A stretch of 64,000 nucleotides of DNA from Adiantum capillus-veneris (lineage: Eukaryota > Streptophyta > Polypodiopsida > Polypodiales > Pteridaceae): positions 60,932,684-60,996,683 of the forward strand of contig CM043942.1 of assembly GCA_014529385.2 (NCBI GenBank), written 5' to 3'. A model generated the notes under the pieces. It worked only from the letters and a program-made list of their open reading frames with translations. It had not been told where the DNA came from and ran no database searches. A program made the position numbers and the translations under genes. The first letter of the stretch is position 1. Every line of letters starts with the position of its first letter. Positions 35,760-48,326 of this stretch are shown piece by piece.

Positions 35760-36660
35760 CTAATTGTAATGTAATCGTAGGAAGAATTGTAAGAATTCAA
35801 GCGGCGATGCACCTTCATCAGTTTTGTTGTTCTTCTTTGGGACCCATTTCTTTGCGATTATTGGTTGTTTTGTTGCTGACGCTCGTTTGGGAACCCATAC
35901 TTGCCCGTGCTTCGTTTGTGTTTGAAGAGACTTCTTTGGGATCCACCTTTTTGTTGTGTGAGTCGACAGTGGTCTTTGCTTCAGCCCTTGTACGCTTGGT
36001 TGGGGGCGGGATTTAGGCTTTGAAAGTTGATATTGTGGTTGTTTTGGAATCCAAATGAATTCTTGACTTTTTTGTGCTTGAATCATCTTCTTTGGAGCCC
36101 AAACCTGAGTTGTGAAAGCTTGCAATTTTGTGATATTCTTACGCGTTCGTGCACGCTTTCCTTGTTTTTGTTTTGGTGTTGAATCTTGTGATTTGTCATT
36201 AGAGATCTTTGTCTTCTTGATCCATATCTGTTTTTGGCCGATCTGGCTTTTTGGTATCCAGATTTGTCGAGCTTTTTGGCTTTGACTTGTTGTCCTGTTC
36301 TTTTGACTTGTCATGGTTGTTTGTTGAAGGGGTTGGTAATAGTGATGGCCTGAGTTGATGATAGGGGATGTCGTAAGATTCATCACTATCGCTACTATCC
36401 TGAGCAAGGTTGACTTTTTGTACTTTCCCTTGATTTTTTGGCTGGTAGTGGAAAGTTACTGTCTGTTTTCTCGTGGGTGGTAGTTTCTTGGAGGACTTTT
36501 CTAGCCCATTGATTAGAGCATTGTTAGCTCGTTGCTCTGGTCGTATTCCTCCTAGTTGAGTCTTTGCATCCTTATTAGGATCCATGTATGAGGATGCTTG
36601 TGGTGGCTGTGTCTTCACCGAGGACTTTGGAATCCACTTTTGATGCACTTTATTCGTGTA
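35760..36660 (-). pseudogene. W-x-P-K repeat protein of element 2
   Basis: Minus-strand frames from about 36660 to 35760 carry eight W-x-[PK]-K motifs: WIPKS near 36630, then in the frame 36407-35760 IWIPKSQ, IWIKKTK, VWAPKKM, IWIPKQP, RWIPKKS, VWVPKRA and KWVPKKN. They are spaced 9 to about 45 residues apart in a basic Gln/Ser/Thr/Pro-rich background, predicted disordered by composition. The frame changes near 36275. Element 1 has three such motifs after its second protease domain. The aromatic-proline-lysine pattern could be a binding repeat; its function is unknown to me. Confidence 0.65.
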
Positions 36661-37140
36661 GCGATGACATTGATTCCCGGGTCGTTGATCTTCTTGAAGC
36701 TCGAAGTGTTCTACAGAGTCATAGAGCTCGTCGTCTTCTTCATCTTTTGATTCTCCACATTTCTTTGTTTGCTCCTTATTTCGAGAGCCTGTTGATGTCT
36801 GGTTCTCTTTGTTTTCCTGGATTACACTCACTGCAAAATAAGGAACGACATCATAGCCATTTTCATCACAAAACTTTGTTGTGGGAGCATCCTCCACGGC
36901 GCACACGTCCAGAGTAGCCAAGATGTGTTCCCATCCAAAAGGCTCTAACTCTTCTTCAGGAAATGGTTCTGGGATATAGTCCATATCCTCTATAACCCGC
37001 TCTAGGATACATTCCTCGCGTTTCAAGCTACCACATTGTGAAGCTCCACACATCCATAGTTCTTTAGGCTTACCTAACCAAGCTGGAAGTTCCGATCCTG
37101 CTCCTGTGGCGGAATCAAACTCCTCTATCGGTGTTCTCGT
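36661..37140 (-). pseudogene. Spacer between protease and WxPK repeats, element 2
   Basis: Same frame as the distal protease (37443-36199). Acidic, low complexity (DYIPEPFPEEELEPFGWE, KDEEDDELYDSVEHF). No domain recognised. The corresponding place in element 1 (after MILGRPF, 8000-8600) is likewise acidic, Glu/Ser-rich. Confidence 0.45.
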
Positions 37141-37490
37141 CACATCCCTATAGCTATGGTCCCTCAAGTTTATCTTTGTTATGGTTTCCATATGTCTCAG
37201 GTATATATGGTCATAACCCCAATCTTGGACCATTTTCAATTGTCGCATGAATGGTCTTCCCAGAATGATGTCATAGTTGTTCTTCTTGCCAAAGTCAACA
37301 ACAGCAAAAGTGTGTTCATATTCAATTCCACAAGAAGTAACAAGTACTTTTTCTAGCAGTCCTATGGGCTTTTCCTTGTGTCCGTCTACAGGCTGCAGGG
37401 TCATTCGTGTGGATATCAAGGCAGGTTTTCCCCATTTTTCCAAACCTCTTTGGTTGCAATGGCCACACCAGGTCCACTGTCAAGGATTGC
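37141..37490 (-). pseudogene. Retropepsin-like protease of element 2
   Basis: One minus-strand frame near 37474 reads AILDSGPGVAIATKEVW, a D-S-G active-site loop. After a frameshift at about 37440 the other frame gives GKPALISTRM, GIEYEHTFAVVDF and NYDIILGRPFMRQLKMVQDW, the C-terminal retropepsin turn. The last segment is nearly the same as element 1's EMILGRPFMREAKMVHDW. It would process Gag; the frameshift prevents that here. Confidence 0.75.
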
Positions 37491-40400
37491 CATTTACCCA
37501 CATTAGCCCACATGTTTGGTCTTATTCTGAGCAACTCGGCTAACATTATTGTACATGTGACTGGGGTAGATAGAATATCTACTAGCCCCTTTGAATCGAT
37601 GGCCTTGTTGGGAGACAGTCTCTGTGATGGGACTGCAACCACATATGACTTGGTCTCGTACTCTCCCATGTAGGACGGTAGTGTTCTTAGAGAATGGGGT
37701 TGACTATCCATAGATTGTACAGATCCTTTCTCGCCCCAATACGATCGCACGTCTAGATTCGTTTGAGATCCAGTCTCAAATTCCTCTATTGGTGGTAGAA
37801 ACACTCCTCGTTCATCACCTGTCTTGTTTGCTCGTCTTCTTAGGTCATCGGCTTCATTGGCCTCTCTGACTTGTTTCCACAATTCGTCAAGACCATCTAT
37901 CTCTTTACAACCCTCAGGTATAGCTTGGTGAAATCCCTCGGAAGAGTTATCCGTGGTATTCAGTACTATCCTTGGTTCTAATGCTCGGTCTTTGAGGTTT
38001 GGTCTGTGCTCATGACTAGAATCTGGCTCTTTTAGTTCCTGGTTTGGTGGGACTACTTGTGTAGGCATGACACGGATCACATCCTCAGGTTTTGCAACTG
38101 GTGGTTCTAGTAAAGCTTGGGCTGTTTGAATCATTTTATGGCACATTTCAAACCTTTGCTTTTCTAGTTCCGCATAGGGATATGTCATCCATCTGTGTTC
38201 TTGGGTTTGGTTGTTTTTGAGCCTTTCATCATAGGCTTTCAAGTCTAATGTCTCATTAACCTTCTCTGCCAACACAGATCCTCCTGAACTAGCACTTCTC
38301 GGTTTCTCATCCGTGGATGGTTCTTCTAGAGGTTTAACCATCTGTGTAAGAGAAGGTGCCTCCTTTTCCTCATGTTGTTTTATCTTCTCCTCGGCTTTGG
38401 TAAGCTTCTCAGCTAGGGATTTTTGCTCTCGTTCCCTACGTGCTTTCATCCTAGTCTTTCTAGCTTTCTAACTATTTTGTTTGCTCTTGGTTTTTTGACT
38501 AGGTGCGTCTGTCTTTGGTCCATCATCTATCTTTGGACTCATGTCACTTTTCGTGTTCTTTGTCTCTGGATTCTCATCAGCTTTCTTTTGAGCTTGTGCT
38601 TTTGTAACCACTTGAACTGGTACGACATTTTCATTTATTGAGCTACTAGGGAGTTGAACAATCCCTAATACATTTGTCGTGATTTTCCTGATTTGGTTTG
38701 GGTTTTTCGGGCAATCGGGGATCAAGTGAGTGATGCCACACTCAAGACAATAGGCATTTAATTCAGTGATCTCCGTATGAGGACATTGTTTGACCAAGTG
38801 GTTGTCATGACTTTTGTGACAGTCTGTCTCTGGTTGAGGAGATTCTTTTAGCATTTCCTCTTGGCTATAGGCAAGCTTTGACATAGATAAGCCGTTATTT
38901 GCAATGAATCGCAATGTCCTTTCGTCCATTTCATACCTTATTTCTTTCGACTAAAACCCAGGAGGTGGAGGTTGTACCGGCCTCACCACTCCATGTGTTT
39001 CTCTCACATTTTGTTGCTCCGAAGGGTAGTACTCACTTTGGTTGCTATACCACATTGTAGCTGGTACTGGCGTTGGTTTATTTGATGCTTCCATCATTGG
39101 CATGTATCTCATGTCTACCGGCATTCTAGCACCTGGCAGCGGAAGTTGTTGTCCTAAGACAAGCTGTGGCCTTAAAACTCCTACTGGTCCTTGCGCATTC
39201 CCCGTAATGTATCTAGGTGGAGTAGGTGCTTCTGGAACAGGTTGTACATACCTCTCCCTAGCATTTTCCATGCTATAATAGCACTCTTCCCTCGTATGGT
39301 TCGTCCATTTTCTCTCAATTTCACACCACTTCAGCTCTCCCGAATCAGACCTTACAAGAGGAATCAACCTCTTGACCAAGTCGTCGATAAGCTTTTCTTG
39401 ATCAATAGGTTCCATTGGCTTGGCAATGGACTCACTTATCTGTGAAACACTGTGCTGAGAGGATGTGTCATCTCCTTGACTCTTTAAGTCCTTTTCTTTG
39501 TATGCCTCACAGTTATCCACTAGATAAAGAGCTTCTTTGATCAACTCGTTTAGCGTCATCCTCCTTATCATATGCAGATCCTTCTAAAGGCCCGCATGTC
39601 TCATTCCCTAGATAAAGATCAGCATTAGTCGTGCTTGCGTAGGTAATTCCGCTCTCGGACAAAGCTTAACATATTTCTTGAGCCGTAATGATGCTTTGCG
39701 TACTGATTCATCCTCTTTCTGTTTGAATCTATGGATTTGCGAGACCGTGTTGTGAGCAATGCCTTTTGGCGAGAATTCTTCAATAAACTCCTCAAACAGC
39801 TCATCTAGGGTCTCAAAATCCCATTTTCCACCGAGTCGAACCATGTAGCTGCATCATCTTCTAAAGTCAATCCGAATCCCGCAAACTGTGTCGCAAAATC
39901 TGAAACTTCCTCTGCTCTAATCACTCTTCTAAAAGCCGTTACGTGATCTCTCGGATCTTTATCTCCGGAGTATTTTCTGTTTACGCATTTATGGACTTGG
40001 GATGGTCTAACTTGTCGATTGTCTACAAGTCTAACCAGAGACTCTCCCAATCCTTCTCTCATTATCGCTCTTGAAGGGAATCCTGGTGGCTCTCTTCTTG
40101 GAATTCCTATAGGAATTCTCGTGTTTGGTGGAGGCATTGGTGGTCCTTCATTGACCAAATATCCACCTCTTTCTAGTACAGTCTGTGGATTTGTGCTTTC
40201 TACAACTCTGTATTCTCGTCCATACTTGTCGACAACTATAGATCTCCATTGGCGGTCGACTCCGTATGTGTAGACATATAAGAGCTTGTAATCGGTTATC
40301 TCTTCTAGGTATGGATCTGAGCACCTATAAAGACTGACCTCATTGTCGTCAATGTATCTATATAGTCCTTCACTCTCATGACCAATCATCCAAACTCTCT

Positions 40401-40515
40401 CAACAAGATGGATCTTTATCAATTGCAAGTTTGGAAGATCCATTGTGGGAGGATATTCCTCTATCGTCGGGATCTCCAAGCTTGTGTAAGCTGCATTTGA
40501 ATCTAGGGTAGACAT
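37491..40515 (-). pseudogene. gag: gag of element 2
   Basis: ATG at 40515 (MSTLDSNAAYTS). The capsid-like domain is at 40020-39610, with RKYSGDKDPRDHVTAF, GFGLTLEDDAATWF and FEEFIEEFSPKG, and a frameshift near 39835. Downstream is one frame with stops near 39606, 38949 and 38465. Zinc knuckles: CHKSHDNHLVKQC (second Cys is Ser) and CLECGITHLIPDC (38749-38711). A long Lys/Glu-rich region (38449-37500) precedes the protease. The layout parallels element 1 gag. Packaging of its own RNA with enzymes of a relative is plausible but inferred. Confidence 0.82.
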
Positions 40516-43170
40516 GATTTCTGGGCTTAAGAGCTTTTGCTTGGTTCAAGTAGACTTAGTCCATTTTGTTCAAGTGCTTTGGTTAGGGAAAAGTCGAAAA
40601 TATGTCCAAAACCGCAACCGTTTCGTCACAATTCTCGCAAATTGTCGCTTTCAGACACCCCTAACTTGAGGATGAATTGAGGCCTCAAACGATGTTTTTT
40701 TTCAAAGTTGTTCAAGTTTTGCTCTAAGATCTGTAGAGCCGCTCTCAGGCTACGTTTTGATATAAAAACTTTTCCGATCGGATACTGTTTGTGAAAGTTA
40801 TGGCCAAAATAGTGAAATGCAGTTTAGACTGGTCAAAATGAGTCCAAATTCAATTTTAAAAGAAGATTTGGGATCTCTGTGACACTGTGAACACTCCTGT
40901 ATGGTCAAAAGTACAGTTGGACCCTAAAACTGGCCTACAGACATCCTACGCATAGGATGTCTATATGCTCAGAATTTAACAAAATTTGGTCCAGAGACTC
41001 CCCTTAAGTCCAACAACACAATGGTATGCTCAGAATTTCATTTGGACCTAAAAATGGCATGGAGACATCCTACGCGTAGGATGTCTTTTGCTTAGAATGA
41101 CTTGAAATTTTCACCCCAGATTCTCCTTGATGTGCTGATCACAGTGGTGTGCTCATAGGTTGGTTTGGAGTCCTAAATCAACCTGGAGACGTCCTACGCG
41201 TAGGATGGCTAACTGCTCAGATTTTGTCCAAACTTTATCCCAAGATTCTCCTAGTGCTCAACAACCCAATGGTATACTCAAAATTAAATTTGGATGCCAA
41301 TAGGTCAAGATTTAGGCTGCAAGAGCTTCTAGTGCACTCCAAGAGTAGGATGTCTGACAATTCTTGTCTTTGCTTGGTCAATAGGCCAAACAAGGTCCAA
41401 ATTCACTTTTGAAAAAAGATCTGGAATCCTTGAGACACTTAGAACCTCCCTATATGGCCAAAGTAGAATTTTGACCACTTTATGACCTTGGAGACATCCT
41501 ATGCATAGGATGTCTTTTTGCTCTGTTTCAACTCAAACTTGCACTGTAGCTTCCCCTTGATCTGCTAAACTAACATCTATTTTTACTTTTTGATTCTGAC
41601 ACCTATAGGTTGGTCAAATGATCAAGAATCTGTTCCAAAAGCCTGATGTGTGTTCTGATGAATTCCCAAGTCAAATCAACTCCAAATTGGACCAAAATTG
41701 ACTAGGAGGCATGCCTCAGGCTATACAACACCTTGCTATGCCCACAATCAGTATCTGGCTTCAATTTCTTGATTTAGACATCCTACGTGTAGGATGTCTT
41801 TTTGCTCAGAATGGCTTGAAATTTAAAGCATAGGCTCCCCTTGAGGTGCTGATCACTTTGGTATGCTCAAAATTAGTTTTGGAGTGCAAAATCACACAGA
41901 AGACATCCTACGCGTAGGATGTCTTTTTGCCCTGTTTGACCCCAGACTTGACCCACAGCTTCCCCTTTATGTCAGCAACCCAATGGTATGCTTAGATTTG
42001 AGTTTGGATCTCAAAAGACCCCAAAACTAGCTATTCTTGCCTTTTTCAGTCAAAAATGCTAAAGTCTATTCAATCTTCCTTTCACTGACCCAAATGAGAT
42101 GAAATTTATCAATACAACATTTAGAACATGCCTATGGAGTCATCCTATGGTTTGGTCTCAAAATTAGGCCTTGGACACAATTTGGGTAGGATGTCTGGCA
42201 ACTCTAGTCTTTTGGCTTTGATCTGTCAAAATTTGGTCAAATTTTCACTTTCGAAGTGAAAATAGGGTAAAACCTACCTTCTAAACACACTGGTAACCTC
42301 AGATTTTCAAAATTTCCACCAGATCACCATGTAGACATCCTACGCATAGGATGTCTACTGCTGATTTTTTGAGACTGAAGTGTCCCTGATGCTTCCTTAT
42401 GCTCTCAGCAAGTGCAAGTATGCTTTACAAATTCAAAAACATGCAAAAATCACTCAATTTAAACCTTTTCTGAAATTTTACGTTTTCTGACTCCGCCTTT
42501 TGGCTTTTGGTCAACAAAAATAGGGAAAAACACCCAAGTCAATATGTTACTAGGGTAAAACCTACCCTCTGAACCCACTGGTGAAGTCAGAATTTTCAAA
42601 TTTGGTCTCTAGAACCCCCTTGAGACATCCTACGCGTAGGATGTCTATGTTTACAGAATTGCAGGTTTTCTTCACAGAACCCTTGCAAATGCTCTTTTAT
42701 ATGCACAACATCAGTCAGTCATACAAAAATATCCACAAAAGCTTGTTTAATGAATTTTTACCCTCAAAAGCACACTTTTCCGTGATTTCAAATGCAATCA
42801 AGCACTTTAGCAAATAATTCAGTGATGAATAGCTCTAGATAAGAATCGGATCACTTACCTAAAGCTACTCCTACAAATCATATGGGGTTATGCATCTATG
42901 AGTAGAAAAACACTTCACTGCCACACACGGACTAGTAAACGCTTTTATCACCTCACAAATCACTCCACCACCAACAACTAATCTAATCCACAGATCCTAA
43001 CTAAACCTATCTAGTCGCAAACCCTCAGCAAGACACACGCTTCCTGGCTATCCACTTGATCGCGGAGTATCCTCTTCCGGATCCACTTAAGAAAAACGCT
43101 TTCTTTAGCTGAAACTAAATCAAGCAACCATCACACGAGTGTTAGTAGGAAACCTACTTAGGTGCTTGTG
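40516..43170 (-). other. Long 5' leader of element 2
   Basis: 2.65 kb between PBS and gag ATG, no coding frame. Its 40900-42700 part is a degenerate tandem repeat of about 122-125 bp (recurrent CAATGGTATGCTCA, TTTGGA and palindrome segments). The rest is AT-rich. Confidence 0.75.
40940..42645. repeat. Array of eight 22-bp palindromes in element 2 leader
   Basis: Arms GACATCCTACG and its complement CGTAGGATGTC abut with no loop. Copies: 40940, 41064, 41188, 41493, 41777, 41902, 42334, 42624 (each 22 bp). 41064, 41902 and 42624 are perfect. 41493 is perfect with a different centre (ATGCAT for ACGCGT). 40940, 41777, 41188 and 42334 have one or two mismatches. Right arms alone survive at 41346 and 42186. 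Spacings 124, 124, 305, 284, 125, 432, 290. A half-site ACGCGTAGGATG also lies in the 5' LTR near 43548. Confidence 0.95.
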
Positions 43171-43188
43171 TCCCCGGCAATGGCGCCA
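43171..43188 (-). other. Primer-binding site of element 2, tRNA-Asp type
   Basis: The minus strand reads TGGCGCCATTGCCGGGGA one base after the 5' LTR; 17 of 18 match to the tRNA-Asp complement, the same primer as element 1. Confidence 0.85.
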
Positions 43189-43189
43189 A

Positions 43190-44144
43190 TGTTGGACGGG
43201 AGCGACTCACACACCCATGAAGTGCATGCAAACACTACCTACATCAACATAATGTCAATCGAGGACACAGATGACACGATAGGCACACGGAGGAAATATC
43301 TTTAGCTTGTCAGGTTGAGACCATCCTACACATACAACACTCTGGAAGGCCAACTAAACCACAATCAAGAACCTCACTGCTCTCAACTACACCACCTAGC
43401 CACATACCCACATACGAAAGGTAACTCACCTAATCATGCCAGATTCGTACGAAACTTAAGGAACACCATCCCCTCACTAGGATACACCTGTCCCTAAGCT
43501 TCTACACTCAAAACCTTCACTCTAAACCCATCTGTAGAAAACGCGTAGGATGACAGAGCAGAATTTTGAAAGTGCCCGAAACTGAAATTTATGAGTACCT
43601 GTGCGTAGCTTATGTCGCCATGATTCTATAGACTACTAGCACGCAGAAAACAGACATCGTTTGATACACTTATGGCCACATTTAGCTCGTAGATGAGTCG
43701 GCGTCTGCGCTTCGTCTCGCCTGGAATGCTTGGCGTTGTCGGGTAGCTCTCCTCGAACCTACAACAATGGTGCAGTCAGATCTCCAATGTGTTGAGCGAG
43801 CCGGGCGTAGCGAGAGGATAAAGCTCACGCTCACTCTCTTTCTCTCTCACACATAGTAGATGGCAGCGCTAAAGTTTTGATTATGAAAAAGTCTTCCTAC
43901 AAAATGACCTAGGTACCTTATATACTAAGGCTACCGTAGGTTTAACCAAAAATGGGGTTGAAAGGGTCAAATGGCTTTGTATTTACAATCCGAAAGTGCC
44001 ATTGCACCCCGGCTTCTGAAACTAGATAACTACTCATTACGAATGACGTTTATAGCCATAATCCGCAACATTTCATAACTCGCAAAAGATAAGACTTTGG
44101 TACGAAACTTGAGTTATGTTGTGTTGTTGACCCAACGGTCAACA
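43190..44144 (-). repeat. 5' LTR of element 2
   Basis: 955 bp. On the minus strand TATATAAG at about 43918-43925 lies about 220 bp from the LTR start and could be the TATA box; CT-rich DNA follows, as in element 1. Confidence 0.94.
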
Positions 44145-44149
44145 AATAC
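44145..44149. repeat. Target-site duplication of element 2, right (AATAC)
   Basis: Same five bases as 32408-32412; P2 sequence resumes. Confidence 0.93.
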
Positions 44150-45740
44150 TAAACCTTTTGCTGCATCAATCAAATGTTCATGAAGAGCGTAAAAAAACAC
44201 TACAGCATGTCGATCTTTAATGGGAAAGGATGTTACCCATCCAATGAAAGCATATACTTGTGCGGGTCCAGAGGAATAAGGAAAGAACCTCGGGAGATTT
44301 TGAAACACAAACCGTAGAAGGTGAAAAAACCATATCGTCGTTGCTGGGCAGCTTGAACCAGGGTTCCTCTTACAAGTGCACTTGATGAATGGTCTATATG
44401 TGTTCTAGCAATTCTTCAAGAACTTCCAAATGTCATTTTCTTTCTCATTGAGTGATAGTCCCTTTGTACGGGCTACCATGGAAGTATTAGAGCACTTTTT
44501 ACTGTCAATGTCTGACAGTTTTATCTACTTTAGTGTTAAAGACTTATCCTGTGACTCAGTAGATGCTTTGATTGAAGTGCCGATGTTTTGCATTTTTCTA
44601 CCATATCACGCGACAGACTACAAAGTAGAGCTAAAGAATCAATAGTGAATGTGGCACATTGATTCAATATCTCAAAATCCCAGAGTTTGTTTTCAACACG
44701 AACATCGTCAAGCTCATTTTGTCTGAAAGGGAGTAGTGGAATGACTTCAGAAAAATCTCTGGGCATAGACCTTTGATTTTTTGAAAAGAAGGGTCGTCAG
44801 TTAGGCCCACGGCTTCCTTTTCTTCTTGATCTAAGAGTTCCAGATCCAAAAGAGGGTTCACAATCTCTTGAGACTGCTTAATTGCAAGAGGAAGGATAGG
44901 GAGATTATTAATGAAATAAAGCTTATTAACTATGGAACGTAGTGATGAGAAATAGAAGTCTAAATCAAAACAGTCTTGACCATCAATAAAGCATAATAAT
45001 AATAAAAAAGAGATTAGTGCATTAGTTAGTTGTGCATTATCTTTTGTGGCAAGGGGTAAGAGTTTTAACCAATCGCTAACAGAAGTTGTTTTTAAAGCTG
45101 AAATCTCTTGTTCTTGTATTGCCCTTTTCTCATAGTAGAGAAGACTTTTATGAAAGTCAGTCCCCTTGAAGCAAGAGAGCAGGCATTGTGTACCAATAGG
45201 AGGGATATGAATCCTTTTATCGTCGAATTATCCAAAACGTGTAAGAGATACAATCTAGCCAACCTGAAGGATGTTTTAAGAGACAAAATTATACACAGTG
45301 TAGAATGCAAGCAAGTTCAATATATGGTAGTTGTCCGACCAAGGACAACTTGGGAAATAGAAAGAGGGAGATTAAATTTGATATTCCCTCTTATAGAACC
45401 ATATATTGACACTTGACCTAAATATACAAGAAATAAAAGACAGAGTATACATTAGACAAAGACAAAATAGTCAGAAGACAAAATTCATTATTTTATGCTG
45501 GTACAACCGGTTCTGGTAGGAGAACAATTGAGCTTCAGAACCCATGAAAGAATAGACCTATACTTGTCACCATCCAACACAAGCAGCCAGTTAGAAAATG
45601 GGCAACCTTGATGGGAAGACAGGGAACCAAACAATCTATTTCGCTTGTTATTGCTGTCCCATAGCCCTAAACCCCTTCACTCTCCTTATATGCATTCCGG
45701 GGAGTTTTTTTCTTTGCATCTCTATCGAGCATAATCCGGT
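44150..45740 (-). pseudogene. N-terminal Cys/Trp-rich protein of P2
   Basis: Collinear with P1 26110-27870 at a few percent divergence. Minus strand: LLDLELLDQEEKEAVGL (44861-44800), LPFRQNELDDVRVENKLW, then the Cys segment (about 44350-44400) and FQNLPRFFPYSSGPAQVYAF (44308-44240), followed by a longer open end than P1. Stops and shifts differ from P1, so both decayed separately after duplication. Family unknown. Confidence 0.5.
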
Positions 45741-47606
45741 TTTTAACGATATTTTCTACAATAGGTTTGTTTGGTAGATTTTCCTCTACCATAGTTTAAA
45801 CTGGTACAATAGTTGTTTCTGGTTTGATGAGGAAGACCGATTTGCATCCTTCCGGAAAATCACGTATGGCGGAGGGATGTGGCTTTGCATTGGGTAAGTA
45901 ACATCTGTTGAGAGTTTTAGGGCTCACATTCTCAAAGGATGGTATATCCCCCGTAGTTTGGCTTTTGATAGAAGCATCATACCATGTATGACAATTTCAT
46001 AAACCACATATTATTTATTAGTGGTCTATGCTCGATGATATCTTCTAAGAGTAGCTGGGGAACACTAAGTCTGAAAGCAACATTTTTGTATAGTGATTAC
46101 GTGCGAATTTGAAAAAACTTACCCCACAAGTGGATAGAGTGAGAGCCTGAGAGGTTAAAGAGAGAGAGAGAGATAGATATAAAAAACTCCATTTTGGAGT
46201 TATGTCGTTGATAGAAGATATATACTACTGGTATATAAGAAGTAATTATTTTGCCAAAATTTTGGCAAAGTTTCGTTTGTAAGTAGACTCGTTTTTAAAA
46301 AAGTAAACCGGCCCTCCTTTTTTAGGAGCCTCACATGAGGATTTTGTTTTGGATGATAATCCAAAATTACTCGACAAATTACGTACGCAATTTTAAGGAC
46401 ACGGTTATGTCAGACTTTTAACACCTAGAAAAATCTTTTCTCTTTTATCCAAAGTTTTAGCAGAGTTATGTTTATAATTAAACCTGCTTTTCAAAATAAA
46501 CATGCCCTCCTCTCTGAGGAGCCTACATAAGGAAAAAAACCATTTTGGAAAAGTTTCCCAAAAGTTATATCAATAAGCATAAAAAACAACTTCCTTTATA
46601 AGTAATTGGATCAATCTTTGAAGTGTAAAACAATCCCCTTTTCCCATTGTCAAGACCAATTACACTTAATACTTGGTTTTATAAACTTAGTGTTTAAAAA
46701 CCAATAAGATACTATTCCAAATATTGGATAAACATTCTCTCAGTAAATAGGAAGTCTACCTAAAAGCCCAAGGCTGTCATTTGTACAATTTGTGTTGACA
46801 CTGCACCTTATCTGCTAATCGATGTATGGATGCCAAAAAACATACAATATGCCTTTTCATGAGAGGATGTTCACCATTGTCTGTCTTTCAATTAAACAAC
46901 ATTCTCTTTTATGTCTAAAAACATTTAAGTAAGCTCGAGACTGTCATTTGTACAATTTGTGTTGACACTGCACCTTGTCTGTTAACCGATGTATGGCTTC
47001 CCAAAAACATACAAGATGCCTTTTCATGAGAGGATGTTCACCATTGTCTGCCTTTCAATTAAACAATGTTCTCTTTTATGTCTAAAAATAGTTAAGTAAG
47101 ATAAGATGTGTATCTCCAATCGTTTAGTTCATTCGTAAAATACCAATATAGTAGATGCATGCTCCTGGAACCATTACATCGTATTATACATTCGTCCAGA
47201 TTATGCATCCATTTGTATATATATACATACTAAAAAGCAATGTTTTTTCCTTTACCATGATGCTTTTATGATTATCCAACAAGTAAAATCTTTGTATAAC
47301 ATGCTTATGAAAACCAAAGCCATACAATCGATCTCAACATCTACGGATTATGTTTATCAACATCAATGAAAAAACGTCAAATAGTCTTAATACCATATGT
47401 GTAGTATTGCCAATGCTGTCAAAAATGGATTTATAATTTGTGAGTCTGGATGATCACTCCACGATTGTGTGCTGGGTTTGCTTGCTACAATAGTTGTACG
47501 ACTGTGTGTGTGTGTGTGTGTGTGTAGCGTGTGTATAAAAGACCAGGGTAGTACCTCCATCGCGCGCGTGTGTGTGTGTATAAGACTACCTGCTCTGTGC
47601 GCAATT
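45741..47606 (-). other. 5' leader region of P2
   Basis: Homologous to P1 28116-29689, including the tandem duplication at 46765/46933 (168 bp). No gene seen. Confidence 0.45.
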
Positions 47607-47653
47607 GCTAAGTAGGGAAAGACCCGAGCAGCACCTCTCTCAATTGTGCGTGC

Positions 47654-47654
<1 letters not shown>

Positions 47655-47709
<55 letters not shown>
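47655..47709. repeat. (GT)n microsatellite
   Basis: About 27 GT units; the same site in P1 (about 19760) and P2 (about 29730) has only a few. Confidence 0.97.
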
Positions 47710-47711
<2 letters not shown>

Positions 47712-48242
47712 GAATAACCGGATTCGTGTGCACTTGCGAAGTAGGGTACGCTTGTGGTGTTTATACTGCAGCCTTCCATCGTTTTTTATACATGCATCCC
47801 ACCGCAGTGCCTTTATGTTTACCATGTGTACAAGCGACTCTGCCAACTGTTTGATCTATATTAAGCTTGCCCAAATTGGTGCAGTTAATGATTTTCAAAT
47901 ATTTCTTTTTTCCATACTCATGTTAAGTATTTTACTTGAGTGAGGTTAAATTAAATGCAAGAGATAGAGAAAGAGAGAGAGCAAGATAGATATATATTCA
48001 AGAAGGAGGTAGCCTTATCATAAAAGATTGCTTTTCAGATATTAGAATTTTTCTACCGATTTCTTGAAACCGACCCCCTAGATAGAGAGATAGAACTAGA
48101 TAAAAAGGGAGAGCGAGAACAATTTTTTTAAAAACATCCTATCACTACACACATTGTTTTGTATAAAGAGAGAGAGTTTGGGCAAGAGAGAAATAGAGGG
48201 GTTAAAAAGAAGGTGTTGCTCTTAATGCTAACATCCGGGATT

Positions 48243-48243
<1 letters not shown>

Positions 48244-48324
<81 letters not shown>
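48244..48324. repeat. (GA)n microsatellite at P3 end
   Basis: About 40 GA units forming the break point of P3. Confidence 0.97.

Positions 48325-48325
<1 letters not shown>

Positions 48326-48326
<1 letters not shown>

Larger units (their letters stand above)
47607..48325 (-). mobile_element. Truncated Penelope-like unit P3
   Basis: Only the trailer of a third unit, ending inside its (GA)n tract at 48324; the C-rich block that follows this tract in P1 and P2 is missing. The junction with P2 is the same as the P1/P2 junction, confirming head-to-tail order. Confidence 0.65.

Noticed and set aside
40940-42645. CRISPR-like array
   Set aside because: Spaced repeats, but spacers are themselves repeats of one unit, lengths vary, and the context is a plant LTR element.
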